A DNA stretch of 64,000 nucleotides from Phytophthora hibernalis (GCA_012656075.1 JAAKBF010000059.1:124001-188000), one strand, 5' to 3'. Positions 43,300 to 54,989 are shown, counted from the first letter of the stretch. Numbers and translations: made by a program. The notes: generated from the letters alone by a model not told the origin.

Positions 43300-44915
43300 C
43301 TATAATAGAGCGGCCCACTGAGTCAGGCGTCCCTGCGGGTTATTCTTTCGGAAAACACTGGCCAACGTCGTATATCGAGTCAGCACTCGGATCTTACGTC
43401 CTGCTAGCATCGTGAAACAACTAGTCAGTGCTCTCAGCAGCGCCAGGACCTCTTTCTCAACGAGGTCATACTTGAGTTCATTCGGCTTCAATGTGCGACT
43501 GGTAAATTTTACTGGCATGTAGACGTCCTCGTGTCGTTGAGTGAGAACAACAGAGATGGCCCAGTCACTTGCGTACACAATGATCACTGGCTCCAGTTCC
43601 GGGCTGGAATGGCGCAACAATGGGGTGTCGGCTATCTTCAACTTCAATCGACGAAACGCTACTTCGGCGTGCTTCTATTTCTCAGAGTCGTCTTCTGTGG
43701 CTCGACGTTCGAAGTCTTCCTTCGCCAGGCTGTACAACACCGACGCATATATGGCGAAGTCTGCGATGAATCGATGATAGTAGTTAAGACTGCCCAAGAA
43801 CGACTGGAGTGCTTTCAACGTGCGAGGAAAATCGAGAGATGACAGTGCCTCCAAGTTCTTCGGTTTGGCCTCCAGACGTAGGTTCGACACCGAGTGGCCC
43901 AAGTAGTCGACCGTCGACGTACCCCAGCTGCTCTTTTCCACACTTATGAAGAGATTTCACTGGTGGCATGCAGCGAGCAAGTTATCGACCTTGATGCATA
44001 GGTCATCGCACGATGTAGCGCCCACAAGGATATCATCGATGTATGACCGACGCCCCAATATCGACTTTCGATCTTCATTCTCCGGTACGACAGGTTTGAA
44101 CACATCGAGGCGTGGATCTTGGCGGCTTAGTCTCAAGAAACCATACAGCGGAGACGTTGGTAGATCTGGGGGGCATTTCGTAGACCGAATGGCATGCGAA
44201 GCCACTCGAACAAACCGAACGGCGGGATGAACGCGGAGATGAGACGGGCTCGGTCTGTCATCGGAACAACCCAAAACCCGCACGGCATGTCGAGAGAGCA
44301 ATACCAGAGAATCGCATCAAGTCCTTCGAGGAGGTCATCGACGAGCGGCATCGGATAAATCTGAGTCCGTTGACCATTCGATAGTCGATACAAAGCCTGA
44401 TATCGACGCCATTCTTTTATGATGACGACGATTGGGGAGGCCCACGGAGACGTCGACAGCTTGATCATCTTCGCACTCAGCAAGCCTTTGATCAGCTCGA
44501 ATACCTTCTCGCGGAACTGTGGTGGAATCGTTCGGCAACGTTGGGCCACCGGCTTGGTGTTTCCAACGTCGATGTCACATTCCACGCCAACAGCGGCAAA
44601 AGGTAATGCGATTCCTTTGCCCACCATCAAATGCTTCTTCTTGTTCCAGATGATTCGACGTAATCGTTCCTGCTCTTGAATGTCAATCTCGGATGGGACA
44701 TTTTCAGGCATGCTGACCTTCAAGTCTTCAATATTAACTTCCTGAGTTAAAGACATTGGCACCTCTGGTAGTGCCGCCATTTCCTGCTCCACATCTTCCG
44801 CAAAGAGATCGCTTCCTTCGTGGTAACAAACCGCGTCGTCGTCGATGGGTGTCAACGTTGAGTCTGCAGGGACCGATGGTGATTCCGATACTTCCGCCGC
44901 AGAACAGTTCTGCAC
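43300..44915 (-). pseudogene. Reverse transcriptase and degenerate first RNase H, element B
   Basis: 44133-44915: linker, then PPQFREKVFELIKGLLSAKM, TSPWASPIVVIIKEW and LWYCSLDMPCGFWVVPMTDR. The active site SYIDDILVGA lies at 43957-44301 in another frame. 43675-43941: YLGHSVSNLRLEAKPKNLEA and QSFLGSLNYYHRFIADFAIY. 43300-43647 is the first RNase H: EPVIIVYASDWAISVVLTQ, with Tyr in place of the first catalytic Asp (about 43573-43575), and LVEKEVLALLRAL. Four frame changes. Confidence 0.85.
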
Positions 44916-46119
44916 GGACTCCTCGCTGATGTCGGGTTGCAGAGCTCTTTCTGTGGACGTTTCCTTGGCTAGTTGTTGGCTGGTCGAATCTTGGACTTCT
45001 ACGGCTGCGACGATCGGTACGCGAGGCGACTTGTCGGCCTCCCTGAGGTTCAGATCTTCTTTGGCGGAGGTCCAACCAGGGTCGCAATCGGAGTGGGGTA
45101 CTCTACGTGTTGCTCGACAGGGGAATCGTCTTCCTTAACAATCGGAGCTTCGTCGAATTCGCGAGTTGCACCGAACACCATATTTTGCCACTCTGCATAC
45201 TGGTTGGACTTCATTGTGACAAAACCATATTCTCGGGGAACGAGATTAATTCCCATCCACACGCCCACCTTGTCCAGGTGTCCACTGTCACCGGTCGATC
45301 ACAGATATTGGTGATACGAATGTACCTTGGTGTTCCGCATCGGTTTTCCAACACAGTGGGTATCCATCCTTTCCCCGGTTAATCCAGAGTTGTTGGTTTG
45401 ACATGTGGTCTGGGCGCGTAGGTACGTCGCATGATTGGTCGACCTCACTCCAGAGCAACATCAAAGGACCTATTGGTCCGCGTTTGGTGCTGAACTGTTC
45501 GCGCCGTCCCCGCATGCCGATGCGCACTTCGTCTGGTAAGCATATTGACCCATCTCCTGCGTCAACGCGGATACCAGCTGGGACCATGAAATCCATTCAT
45601 AACAACACGTCTTGTCCCGGTAGATCTCCAACCCAAACGTTAAATCGATACACCAAGTTTCCGGCCAAGGTGATCTTAATCATCGCTCGACCCAGAGTTT
45701 CATACGGCGTATCTCCAACTCCCACACAATCTTTCGTCATAGTTTCGTCGATCACGCAGCCTACCTTACGAGCAAAGGTGATGTCCATGAGGGACATCTC
45801 GGCTCCTGAATCGAACATCAAGATTGCGCGGTTGTCGTCGACCTTGCCGACCACTTTCGCTTGGCTAAAGAACTTGCCGGGTGTGTCCGTCTTCCAGTAT
45901 CCACGCTTCTCCCAGGCCACAAATTCACCACGGCGACGACTGCCGCTCTGCTGAACTCATCGGTAACATGGAGCTTGACACTCATCACTTTCGACGTACG
46001 TGCATTATCTTGGACTATTGCCGTGTTTCCACTAACTGTTGTCCTCGACGTCGTACCGACATATGCATAGATTTTCACTGATCGCTTGTCTCGTACTGGA
46101 TTCAAACCCAGCGAGCGAT
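44916..46119 (-). pseudogene. Protease and protease-RT linker, element B
   Basis: The pol frame opens with EDVKLDRSLGLNPVRDKRSV. The protease site AILMFDSGAEMSLMDITFAR is near 45800-45815 and is followed by MDFMVPAGIRVDAGDGSICL at 45560-45596, with a stop between the two. The linker at 45050-45268 reads INLVPREYGFVTMKSNQYAE. The same order of blocks occurs in A. Confidence 0.8.
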
Positions 46120-46129
46120 CTAGTTTAAC
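46080..46129 (-). promoter_or_regulatory. Probable -1 ribosomal frameshift signal, gag-pol junction of B
   Basis: Minus-strand ATG TTA AAC TAG again, with heptamer GTTAAAC at 46123-46129 and TAG at 46120-46122. Downstream, 46114-46120 pairs with 46080-46086 (seven pairs), and 46108-46111 pairs with 46096-46099 plus a wobble and two more pairs inside. Compared with A, an A-U pair of the outer stem is U-A here and a C-G pair of the inner stem is U-A, so pairing is kept while bases change. Confidence 0.75.
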
Positions 46130-48359
46130 ATCTTCTCCGCATCGGGCGGTAGCATTCCGGCGTGGCGCTGTGGCGCATCCCACTGTCGCATCGAGTTGAA
46201 GAATTCTTCAAAACGGAATGCCCCAGCCTCATGCATTTCGCCACATGCATTACACAGCTTCAGACAGCGGTCCGAGGGTGCCGCCCGTTGCAATGGCTGC
46301 ACGTTATAATCGTCCAGCAGTCATCGCTTTTGTGCAGCGTAAACCCACAGTGCGTGCAGGGGGTTCGGACGGGTTTCCGTCGAGCGCTCCTCGTTGTTGC
46401 TCGTAGGGGCTACCGCTGCGACTTTCGCCGGCTCATCTTGACGTTCATCATCGAGTTGCGTTACGATCGGGTATTCGTCGACTCCGTCATCACCCTGTGC
46501 TCGTAGCAAATTGACAGCTTTGGCGGGCGCCGGAGGTGGATCTTCGCTTGGAATTTCGATGGGTTATACACAACCTTTCCTTGTCGGTCACGGCTTCGTT
46601 GACGAGAACGAAGCACTAGCTCGAGTGCTTCTGCATCCGAAATCCTCAACATAATAAGTTGATCGGCCAACGCTTGCTCGTTAGAACCCAGAGTGTCGAT
46701 GAAGTGTTCGACGTGTTCTTGACGGTCAGTAGCCGTGCCATTCTTGATTTTCAGCTTGGCCCGGATTCCTGGAACGTTCAATCGATGCAAGTACTCAAGG
46801 GGATTTTCATCCGATCGCTTCATGGCATGATAATACTTTCGTGCGACGGAGACTCTCTTCCCACAATACTGGTATTGCGAGGACAGTTGGTTCCACGACG
46901 TTCGGATATGACGACTCAATTGAAGATACCATTGCCTTGCAGGTCCTGAGATCAGGTCATTTAACAGCAAACACATCTCCGAAGGTGACATACCGTCTCG
47001 CTTCGCAGCCGACTGCAACTTGTTGAGCCATATGCGTGACTTCTCTTCGGTGGCGTCATGTCCGCTAAACCCCTTGAGATCAGATGTTGGGGAGATGTGG
47101 ATACGGATCATAGACCCTCCGGACGCGTTTGTCGACACGAGTGCCGGGTGTGACCTCTCCCCAGTCTCGGTTCCTAGATCGAAGAAATCGTCAGGATCGT
47201 CGGCCGGGTAAGCCGTCTGTGGTGCGGTCCTCGGACTGGTTGACCTCATTGATACGTCCGAGCTGGATGCCCGTGTAATGGACACCTCCGGGGCCGTCAC
47301 AACAGCAACCGGCGGCGTCGGTGGGTATACCCGCCATTCCTCTCGCTAGGGCTTCCATAGCGTGTTGGAACATGTGCGCTTGGGAACTAGGCGCATTCAA
47401 CGACGGCGTACTCGGCTCGTTCGACAGAAGAGGCGGGTTCACCCGCACTTCAGGCTGGACCGTCGGAGGAAGCGTCGGTGCTACAGCAATCACTGGTTTG
47501 AACGGGGTAGCTTCAGGCGCAAGCGTCATCCTCTCTGGCACACTTGCGTCGCTTTCGGATTCATCGACGATCGAGGACACCGAACGATAGCGGGAAGATC
47601 CCGTGGAGCTTCCGTGGGCCTTCGGTCGGCCAGTCGGCGACGCAGCTCGCCGTAGTGCAGGCTCACGCTTCATCTTCATTCCTACGAGTTCGCCCAGGGT
47701 ATGAAACAATCGGCGAGTCGAGTTCAGCACCACCTCAACATCGAACGATGCCTACGATTTGAGATCTTGCGATCGGACTTCCAGGCCTGCCTCATGTAAC
47801 ATGGCGAGCAACTTCCTCACGGCCTCAAGCGTTGTGAAGACTTCGTCGAGTTGGGGTACAGCCACTGGTCCACTTATACGAGCATCTAACTGTACTTGCA
47901 GAAGTCGGGTGAGTTCTTGGAACCCAAACTCATGGACCAGGCTGGCCGTTAGTTCGGGTAGCGGAGCTCGCGGCTTCACCGGGTCTTCATCCTCGGACTC
48001 AGGCGCTTTCATAGGCATGGGCTTCTTGCGTGTTTTCTTAGGTGTCTGGTGGGACACCGGGTCATCTTTCGACGAACGGCTTTTCGTCGATAACCCAGAC
48101 GGACTCTGCTTGGCAGCAGAGCCCGTGGTGGCTCCCGGGGAGCCATATTGGGAATTGGGTGCTTTTCCTCGTACTCCTCCTTCACCTCGACCTTGATGTC
48201 GGGGACCACAGACACTACATCGGGAATCTGTGGCGGGTCGGATCTCCTTGCGAGCTGAGTTTCCGGCGCCGATCCTTGAGTCGTCGGAGCTCGTGGTTCG
48301 GGCTCTAGTTTTACTTGAATCCCATCTTCAGAACCAGTAGTCCCGGGCCGCGGCACCAT
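46120..48359 (-). pseudogene. Gag, element B
   Basis: The first possible ATG (48357-48359) lies on the primer binding site and opens MVPRPGTTGSEDGIQVKLEP, then an acidic/Lys-rich region. A frameshift leads to 47752-48057 (ELTRLLQVQLDARISGPVAV, TTLEAVRKLLAMLHEAGLEV), then 47191-47733. The capsid is at 46461-47300: SDLKGFSGHDATEEKSRIWL, GPARQWYLQLSRHIRTSWNQ and VARKYYHAMKRSDENPLEYL. The nucleocapsid (46120-46302) keeps only parts of the knuckles (CNACGEMHEAG) and ends AEKMLN-stop at the frameshift signal. Confidence 0.75.
48341..48358 (-). other. Primer binding site, element B
   Basis: Minus strand TGGTGCCGCGGCCCGGGA, one base after the LTR end. It shares the TGGTGCCGCG core with element E. 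Its first TGG overlaps the ATG of the long gag-region frame. Confidence 0.65.
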
Positions 48360-48840
48360 TGTGGTGGAGCGGGCTCCCAGAATTTGCGTTCTGGGGGCTC
48401 GATCTACACACAAAGCGCACTTCACACACCGTACGTCGCGTGCGGTGCGCTGAATTCCCGGGGTCTTGACTAACGTGATTTCGTTGGACGGGTGTTCAAG
48501 CGTTCGATGCTAAAGTCGTCTGCGGAGTGACGTCTGCGTGGTCACGCGAACGTCGAGTTTTGTAAGTCGAAGCGTCTCTCTAATAGACGTGACTCCTTCT
48601 CCGTAGAGGATTACTTGGCTTTGTCTTGGCTGTCGGGGTCGACGCGCTGCTATTACTTGGTCGTCTTGGTCGACGAGCCGCTATTCCTTGATTGTCGTTG
48701 CCGGCGAGTGCTATTCCTTGGTTGCCGTTGCCGATGAGTTGCTATTCCTGCCCTTGCGGGACTTTGTTGCTATACCTGCCCTCGCGGGACTTGAGTTTAA
48801 CGTGCCTTCCTGTCAGACACGGGTTAAGGGGGTGTTACCA
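48360..48840 (-). repeat. 5' LTR of element B
   Basis: About 481 bases. On the minus strand it starts TGGTAACACCCCC (a common gypsy LTR start) and ends CCACCACA, next to the primer binding site. It contains an internal repeat tract at 48610-48792. The start is less certain than the end because no second copy of this LTR is in the window. Confidence 0.6.
48610..48792. repeat. Minisatellite inside the element B LTR
   Basis: At least three units of about 31 bases built on GCTATTCCTTG...CGTTGCCG...GAG, then two units of about 27 bases built on TTGCTAT-CCTGCCCT-GCGGGACTT. Unit length and sequence drift along the tract. Confidence 0.7.
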
Positions 48841-48880
48841 CGGCGAGTCTCTCTCGATCTACTGAAGAACGTATAGAACT

Positions 48881-49460
48881 TCACAGAAGCAGACGACGGA
48901 AACACTTAGTGTCCAAAGAAGGTTGATTTGCCTTGAGCTCTTGGTTGCTAATTCGTGACTGACCTCTACTTTTCACCTGGATCGCGGGAGCGCAGAAGAT
49001 GCACTTCTTCAAGTAGGCATACAGCTTATTCTTCCGCATCACGTTGAACACCTGCCGCAGTTGTTGCAGATGAACTTCGAGGTCGGTCATGCCGCCCTCG
49101 GCATGACTGGATGAAGATGTCGTCGAAGTAGCTGGGCGCGAAGTCTCGGAGCGGACGCAATAAGTTAAGACCATGCGGTTTGGGCGGTCTTGAGCCCTGC
49201 GGGATCACGAGCCACTCCCACAGCATTCCACTTGGCGTGCTGACTGCTGTCAGCGGGACGTCCTGTTCGCGCATGAGGATCTGATATAACCCGTCCATCA
49301 AATCGATCGCGCGGTACTGAGTGTTGACCGACATGGTGTTGGGTTGTAGTGGCTTCCAGAAGATCGACGAGAACACGTCGAGAATCGTGTCGAGGGTCGT
49401 TACCTTCGAGGTACCTACGGACCGCCTGATTGGATGTATCTATCAAGCCGACCCGCATTT
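48881..49460 (-). pseudogene. RT fragment of a single-RNase-H gypsy element, inverted
   Basis: Minus strand: YRAIDLMDGLYQILMREQDV, PLTAVSTPSGMLWEWLVIPQ, SYFDDIFIQS (the RT catalytic turn), then LQQLRQVFNVMRKNKLYAYL and KKCIFCAPAIQV. This is RT palm and thumb of the family whose RNase H and integrase follow on the plus strand at 49.6-51.4 kb. The RT is therefore inverted relative to its expected continuation. Frameshifts near 49165 and 49026. Confidence 0.75.
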
Positions 49461-49619
49461 GGTGTGAAAGGCACGGTTCGACATGAGCAGAAAAATCGAC
49501 GATCGACATTCGGACTTAACGTCGAACTTCAAGGAGCGCATCCCCGAGGGCGTAAACAAGATTGTGGCGTTGGACAAGCACGCAAGGAATGCACCCGGTC
49601 ATCAAATGATGCGTGGACA

Positions 49620-50419
49620 AGAGGTGAGTCCGAAGTTGTCAGCGCGGACGGCGTCCGCGCTGACCCGGAGAAGATCACAGCCATCTGTGACTGGCCGACA
49701 CCTCAGGATCCGAAGCAGCTCCGGCAGTGGCTGGGACTCGCGACGTATCTTCACAATTACTCGAAGAACTTCGCATCGATCATCCGCCCGCTGTCGCAGC
49801 TTTTGAAAGCTGACGCCACGTGATCATGGCCCCTCGAGCACCAGTCCGCTTTCGACGCGGTGAAGACCAGCTTGTCCACGCGCCCGTCTTGATGTTGCCT
49901 GACCACACTAAGCCCTTCCATGTCGTGTGTGACACGCGAAACTTCACGATCGGCTGTGCGCTGATGCCGTTCGACGATGATGGCCATGAGCGCGTGGTCA
50001 GCTACCAGTCTCGACAGCTGAAGCCAGCGGAACGGAATTACCCGGGCAATGACAAGGAGCCGCTCGCCATGCGCTACGCGCTTATCTAGTTCCGCGTGTA
50101 TCTCTTGGGCGAAAAGACGCTTGCGCTCTACACAGACCACGCGTCACTACCTACGGCGACGAAGAGCCCACACTTCTCCCAGCGCATGGCGCGCTGGCTC
50201 TCACTCTTCTCAGAGTACAACTTCGTCGTTCACTACAAACCGGGCAAGACCAACCTTCTCGCCGACGCGCTCTCGTGTCGGCGAGACTACGCGCAGTCGG
50301 GCCGCCACGCTGTCGGCGACGAGGATGACGACGAGTGTGCTGTGTGTGTCGCCGAAGAAATCGCTGCTGTGGAGATCGCAGCGACCAGCCCGATTCGCGA
50401 TATGATATCGGCCGTGTAA
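49620..50419 (+). pseudogene. RT end and RNase H of a single-RNase-H gypsy element
   Basis: VVSADGVRADPEKITAICDW, QLRQWLGLATYLHNYSKNF, then the RNase H: KPFHVVCDTRNFTIGCALMP (first Asp kept, about 49931), AERNYPGNDKEPLAMRYALI, LALYTDHASLPTATK and YKPGKTNLLADALSCR. Interrupted by a frame change near 49820 and a TAG near 50088. Typical single-RNase-H chromovirus type; no second RNase H follows. Confidence 0.8.
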
Positions 50420-50439
50420 GAGTCCGACGCGGCCTGCTC

Positions 50440-51371
50440 CGAGATGATTCTGTACTTGCTGGAGCCGTCAGCTGAGGCGCGGCGACAACTTTCCCCGAGT
50501 AGCCGCGCCCGCGTTGACCGTTATGGGCTGGATGGGGATCTGCTGACATACTGCGTCGACCGGGCAGACCCTCCACGCATCGTCGTTCTGCTTGACGACG
50601 ATCTTCGCACCCGCCTCCTGCACGAATTCCATGATACCCCAGCGGCGGCCACCTAGGACGCGAGAAGACCTTCGCGTCACTCTCCCGAGACTTTTATTGG
50701 CCCCACTTGTACAAGTGGGTGCGGAAGTGGGTACGCTCGTGTGAAGCGTGCCAGCGAGTTAAGCCGTCCCCGTCGAAGCAAGCCCCGCTTCGACCTCTCC
50801 TGTTGCGGAGGCGCCGTGGCCCTCGGTGAGCATGGACTTTGTCTTCGGGTTACCCCGCGATGCCCAAGGCCGCACTGGCATACTCGTCTTCGTGGATCGC
50901 TTCAGCAAGATGGCTCATCTTGCTCCCGTTGCCGCCACCATCACCGCGCAACAGTCCGCGGCGGTCTTCATCGACATCGTCTATCGCCATCACGGCATCC
51001 CGACCTCGATCGTGTCTGATCGAGATCCCCGCTTGACCGCCGCCTTCTGGAAGGAGTTGTTCAAGTTGGTGGGGACGCGGTCGGCGATGTCCACCGCGTC
51101 GCATCCACAGACGGACGGCCAGACAGAACGCGCGAATCGCGTCGTTGAGGACGTGTTGAGAAGCTTCGCCACATCATTTCAGTCCTGGAGCTCGTTCCTA
51201 CCCATGGTCGAGTTCGCCATCAACAACGCGGAACACGCGTCGACGGGGCTCACACCGTTCTACATCAACTTCGGGCGACATTCGCGCGTTCCAGCACTCC
51301 TCGGTATTGAGCGCTCGATGGGTCCAATGGGGAATCTGATGAAGACCACGACAAGAATTCCGAACGGGTGA
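50440..51371 (+). pseudogene. Integrase of a single-RNase-H gypsy element
   Basis: Linker and finger region (LLDDDLRTRLLHEFHDTP; KWVRKWVRSCEACQRVKPSP), then a 181-residue core: SMDFVFGLPRDAQGRTGILV, FVDRFSKMAHLAPV (Asp), SIVSDRDPRLTAAFWKELF (Asp) and HPQTDGQTERANRVVEDVL (Glu). The core is intact in sequence. It breaks off at about 51370 before the GPY/F module. Related to the D2 integrase. Confidence 0.85.
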
Positions 51372-51536
51372 ACGAGGTCCTCACCCGACATGGGACTCGC
51401 TCAGCAGCCAGAATAACGCATGCCAGCACGGCTCCATCGGATATTGCAGCCTGGACCAACCGGACACTGATCAATCCAAGTCAGCGTCGCCGCGGAATCG
51501 AATTCCAAGACGGGTCGGGCGCGGGCGAGGTCGCCG

Positions 51537-52705
51537 CGAGGCCGACCGCGAGGCTTCGGTGACGCTCGACGATGTGACTCAATTGGTGAACAGCCCTGTC
51601 GCGGATATGTTCTCCACGACGGGGAAAGCAGATGAATCCTCGTTTGTGCCAGTGTTCGATCGGCGGTCGTTCGTTGACGATATTTGTTTCGGCACCGAGA
51701 CTTTTGACTCTTGTCTAGCCACCCTGGACTTCGTGCTTGAACGGTTTGGTGAGTGTCAAATAAGGCCGAGTGGATTTCCTGTCGCATGAAGTGTCGGTCG
51801 ACGGCATTCAGGCCGATCCAAAGAAGTTGAAGATCATGACGGAGCTGCCGTTCCCGTCATCGAAGAAAGGAATGCAGTCATTCCTCGGTGCGTTGAACTA
51901 TTACAGCAGATTCATCCAAGACTTTGCAGTCTACGGGGCCGCCCTGTACCAACTCAAGGATGAGGATTTTACACCGGCAGGGAATTCATCCGCGGTCCAC
52001 CGAAGCTTCGTGGTGCTACAAGATAAGGTTGCCGATGCACCGATACTACGCCACTTCGACCGAGCCAAAGAGGTGCACGTGACGTTATTTGCTAACGAGT
52101 GGGCTCTGAGTTCCACTCTGATGCAGTATCATGACGACAAGTTACACCCTGTGCGGTTCTGCGGCCGTGTACTGAAGGACGCAGAGATGAATTACCATCC
52201 GGCCGAGAAGGAGGTGTTGGCCTTGTTGTTACTGTTGAAAGTGTGTTACACCCAGCTGGTCGACCAGACTATCCATGTCTACACTCGGTTCACGACACTG
52301 GAGTGGGTGCATAAGTCGAAGCCATTGTTCGGTCGTACGACCCACTTCGCGGTCATGTTGTTCCCGTGGCACCTGAAGGTCAACCGAGTCAAGAAACGCG
52401 ACTGTGTGTTCGCTCAGTTACTACAAGCTGGGCTTACCAGCTTTGTTGAACTCGAAGACTCGTAGGCCCCAGTGCCACCACCGTCACGAGGTTCGCCAAC
52501 CGCACGGATGGATCCAAACTTGCTATATGCATGCCTACGGAGGATTTACGATGGGTTGCTGATGTCTTTTCATGGCTCGGCCAAGCCGGAGAAGAATGGC
52601 GGGTATGGTAGTCGCTCATGGCTTTAATGGAAATTATCGGAGTTGACGGTAGTGACAGCTGCGAATGCTTATTTCGATATCACCACGGTAAACATCGTTT
52701 TTCAG
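51537..52705 (+). pseudogene. Inverted copy of element C pol (RT, RNase H, second RNase H)
   Basis: Plus strand: DRRSFVDDICFG (RT turn), a deletion/frameshift at about 51770, DFLSHEVSVDGIQADPKKLK, QSFLGALNYYSRFIQDFAVY, the first RNase H with HVTLFANEWALSSTLMQ (Asp lost), then after a stop the second RNase H start DPNLLYACLRRIYDGLLMS. From 51545 to about 52190 it looks identical to element C (60310-59665, minus), including the same deletion. Differences begin near 52200 and rise after 52470. It ends at a LINE insertion near 52705. Confidence 0.8.
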
Positions 52706-52707
52706 TG

Positions 52708-54010
52708 AGGTACATTGGTGTCACTTAGTTCTACCTAACGACTTCCTATGTCCGTTCTAGCTATCGTCTACTTGCCAACATCTAGCTTACATTCACGGTC
52801 CAAGTTCGCACTTTCCCGCCACGTGCCGATTGGTTCTACGCCCGGTCGGCCACTACTCTCTCCTGTGTAGTGTCAGCTCTGGAAATCTTCCATCTCTCAA
52901 CGTCTCCTCGTATGACATGCTGTCATTTGTGTTCTGGCTCCCACTCTCCGTCCATGTACGCTGGTTGACGTGGTGATCGCCCTGTGTGCAAGTACCCTCG
53001 CCAGCATGTTGCCACAGGCCGGGTGTGTGAGCCAGCCAGTGACAGATACCCGCTCAGTTTCCCGTCGACACCGCGAGTGCAGCGACCGGAGGTACGGCAC
53101 CTTGGGCGGTTTCCGCTTCTGGTGTTGCGTCACAATAAGAGCGCAGGTCCCAACGATGTGCAAGTACTTGAAGCCCTTCTGGTCACAAGCTTTGAGCCCC
53201 ATTAGCAACCCGATGTTGACCACCGAGTTGTGTGGGAGCGATGCCCAATCCAGCAAACGCGTGGCTAGTTCGTAGCGCAGTCAACCCGTATTATGGCCGC
53301 TCCACATCCTGCGGCCCTCGTCTGGCCCTGTCTTAGACCAGTGAAGAACAGGACGTGAGTGTGGGCCCGCTCTGCAATCGTGTGTTCCATCGTGTATGTA
53401 GGGGGTTGGTTGCCGCGCCGGTGAGGGATCTGCTGACGGCTCTACCCGCCGCCTACCCTTTGACAGCCCCGAAGTTGTCCTTCATGAAGAGAAAATCAAT
53501 GTGCCATACCCTGTCGTAACTTGGTATTCATCTTGGCGATATGGTGTCCGGTCGTCACGTTTGTGAGATCATCAAAGTGATTACGCCACCTCCATACCGC
53601 ATGGATATATACGGCCACTGCAATTTTCCAACAACCCCCCGTCAAGTTGATGACCGCTTCTGCCAATTGGAGATCTGGGTGATGAGCGATCGTCTTTTGT
53701 TCCTCCACGTACTGCCAGATCCCCTGGTATGTCGTGAAGTTTCAGCACGAAAAAGCTTTTTGCAAGCCCGCCTCCTGCAGCCCCAATTTCCTCCATGAGT
53801 TCAGCATGTGCTTCCGCAACTTCTCCGCATCCGGGCAGTCCCAGAAGACGTGATGTAGCGTCACGTCGGTCAGGTGATAGTCGTGTAGGATCACGCAGAA
53901 ATTCTCACTACCAAATGGTATGAGTCCCACCAACAACACGCGCTTCCCCTTGTCTGGTCAACGAGCGTTGGATCAAACCTGAAGACCAGGAACGATCCCT
54001 TACGCCGGGT
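52708..54010 (-). mobile_element. LINE 3' fragment with zf-RVT and RNase H
   Basis: Minus strand. 53742-53939 reads LHDYHLTDVTLHHVFWDCPD, the zinc-binding segment that follows RT in many LINEs, then GGCWKIAVAVYIHAVWRWRN (53496-53708). 52897-53256 reads NIGLLMGLKACDQKGFKYLH, VGTCALIVTQHQKRKPPKVP and LRSLHSRCRRETERVSVTGW, the RNase H typical of oomycete LINEs. The usual Glu and Asp (AEY, GDS) are changed to VVN and GTC, so it is dead. Endonuclease and RT are absent, as in a 5'-truncated insertion. Confidence 0.7.
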
Positions 54011-54029
54011 TGGATGTGAACCCTCTGTA

Positions 54030-54470
54030 CACCTAGGTTGCTGACAGGCATCCCACAAGCCGAGCGTATCCAGATCCTAAGATAAGCTAGCTAGACTTAT
54101 CGAAGACGGACTTGACCCTTGGTGACTTGGGGGAAGACTGCTGATTTATTTCTGTAGATATATGGCTCTGAGAGCCTCTGTAGTCAATCCTATAGCCGTA
54201 AATACAAATATCCAGTGTGAACCGATCCCCGTATGTGATCCTGTATCCGGCTCTATAAGACCGAGGGTACGAAACTGAAATGGGTACAAACGAGGGTTCG
54301 TACTCTCGGCCGGGAATTTATTATACCCGACCTAGACCTCGGTCACTAACCTGCCGCGGTCACTGTGGCGCGGGTAATGTAGTCCGCCAATCAGGGCACG
54401 CCGGTCACTTTCCTTCAGCAAGAGCAACCTTGTCGACTGGCGACCGAGCGCCCCAAAACCCAACACCACA
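54030..54470 (-). repeat. 3' LTR of element C (start clear, end uncertain)
   Basis: On the minus strand it starts TGTGGTGTTGGGTTTTGGGG at 54470, matching the element E LTR start (TGTGGTGTAGGG). About 80 bases around GATATTTGTAT (near 54205-54210) align with the E LTR. A short stem GGCTC-TGA-GAGCC lies near 54165. The other end is probably cut by the LINE near 54010-54030. Confidence 0.6.
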
Positions 54471-54989
54471 TGACAGCATTGTTCATGCGGGCATCCCAGC
54501 TTGTTGTTGACAGCATCGTACGTGAGAATGCAAGTAGCTTTAGGTGGAGAACGATCTGTTCCCCCATGGCCCCAGTCCTACAACACGTCTGATGCTTCCC
54601 CACTTCAACTGCGCTAGCCCTTGAGCAGCAGCACTGCTGTGGCGATCCCATTATACGGCCTTTGCGTATATCTTCTCTTCCTCTGCTCCTGGAAATCATT
54701 GCGACACGCCGTTTGTATTCTCTTCGCGTGCGTGTCCAGCGGCGGTGACCCGCCAATAAGCACACCACTCTGCCCATTTCCGGGTGCGGATGCACCTCCG
54801 TTACCTTCACTTCGGGAGCCGTGTAAGCGGTGATAGCTCGCACAAGCTCCCCGTGCTGTCGGACCCCTGGGGGTGCGGCTTGCCATTCGTACTAGCACTA
54901 ATCGACAGTTCCGCGCCTTTCCTCCTCAATTTCGCTATCACTGGATGGTCCTGCGGAGTAGCTTGGAAGTGGACGTCCTGCCTGCGCAT
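54471..54989. other. Spacer between element C LTR and accessory gene
   Basis: No recognised gene. By position this is the 5' flank and possible promoter region of the plus-strand accessory gene. The open frame continues upstream from the accessory gene to 54784 without recognised content. Confidence 0.3.

Larger units (their letters stand above)
38700..48840 (-). mobile_element. Ty3/gypsy retrotransposon B, dual RNase H, chromodomain
   Basis: Minus strand from the LTR at 48360-48840 through gag, frameshift signal, protease, RT, RNase H, second RNase H, integrase and chromodomain to about 40870, followed by the plus-strand accessory gene. Same lineage as A, with closely parallel protein blocks. 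Many small frameshifts make it inactive. The 3' LTR was not found; the accessory gene abuts that of element E. Confidence 0.85.
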
